Origin: Fidelibacterota bacterium
Lineage (GTDB): Bacteria; Fidelibacterota; Marinisomatia; SCGC-AAA003-L08; D37C17
NCBI GenBank assembly: GCA_002705605.1
Contig: PAJD01000001.1
Coordinates: forward strand, 1-15,700
Reading direction: 5' to 3'
Length of the DNA stretch: 15,700 bases
Shown: in pieces, positions 15,641 to 15,700 of the stretch
How positions within the stretch are numbered: position 1 is the first letter of the stretch
How the letters are laid out: the number at the start of each line of letters is the position of its first letter
Made by a program: the position numbers and the translations under genes
The notes under the pieces: model-generated
Database searches by the model: none
What the model saw: only the letters and a program-made list of their open reading frames with translations
Told to the model about the DNA's origin: nothing

Positions 15641-15700
15641 CTAGGCTTCGACATCCTCAAAATATTTTTTTCCCGAATTCATTATTTTGACAAAATTTTC
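15641..15700 (-). CDS. Possible C-terminal end of a further gene (partial)
   Basis: On the minus strand the last 60 bases of the window read as an open frame of 19 codons ending in TAG at 15643-15641. The peptide ends FVKIMNSGKKYFEDVEA, which looks protein-like. The stop lies 17 bases before the rppH start, as expected for an upstream operon partner. The frame is too short to name. In Pseudomonas, as I recall, an HAD-family phosphatase gene precedes rppH, which is one possibility. Confidence 0.35.
   Translation of the reverse strand, partial: ENFVKIMNSGKKYFEDVEA

Overview
The window looks like a chromosomal segment of an AT-rich, probably marine gammaproteobacterium. The 5' part of a 16S rRNA gene (minus strand, left edge) reads as gammaproteobacterial. 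The conserved flanking genes tyrS, anmK, erpA and rppH are typical of that class, and as I recall erpA, anmK, tyrS and the rRNA operon also lie close together in Pseudomonas. Low GC, short intergenic gaps and single-copy style housekeeping context would suit a streamlined SAR86-like lineage, but that assignment is inference only.

Layout. 1-590: 16S rRNA 5' end with its leader (boxC-like and boxA-like elements, two hairpins) and a good sigma70-type promoter lying directly behind the tyrS stop codon. 572-1786: tyrS on the minus strand, co-directional with the rRNA. 1847-2998: anmK, divergent from tyrS. 2985-10869: a long plus-strand run of surface-sugar genes that starts by overlapping the end of anmK. 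It holds a multi-pass membrane protein (possible GT-C type glycosyltransferase), a SAM methyltransferase split by a frameshift at an A7 run, two sugar-nucleotide SDR enzymes, a GmhA-like isomerase, a fused HddC-GmhB protein and HddA. 10889-14722: a minus-strand run with an LPG-synthase-TM/flippase-like membrane protein, a DPM1/GtrB-like glycosyltransferase, an FAD amine-oxidase-like protein and a sulfotransferase. 14771-15623: erpA and rppH, followed by the tail of a further gene at the right edge.

How the genes work together. The isomerase, HddA kinase, GmhB phosphatase and HddC guanylyltransferase activities together make up the GDP-D-glycero-alpha-D-manno-heptose pathway. The two SDR genes just upstream could convert the GDP-sugar into a deoxy or epimerised form; one of them lacks the catalytic tyrosine. 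The methyltransferase, sulfotransferase, polyprenyl-phosphate-sugar synthase and membrane proteins suit assembly and decoration of an O-antigen, capsule or other cell-surface glycan. The whole block reads as a variable glycan island placed between the core genes anmK and erpA next to the rRNA operon. I saw no tRNA gene, CRISPR array, insertion sequence, integrase or phage gene. No stretch over 300 bases lacks a gene.
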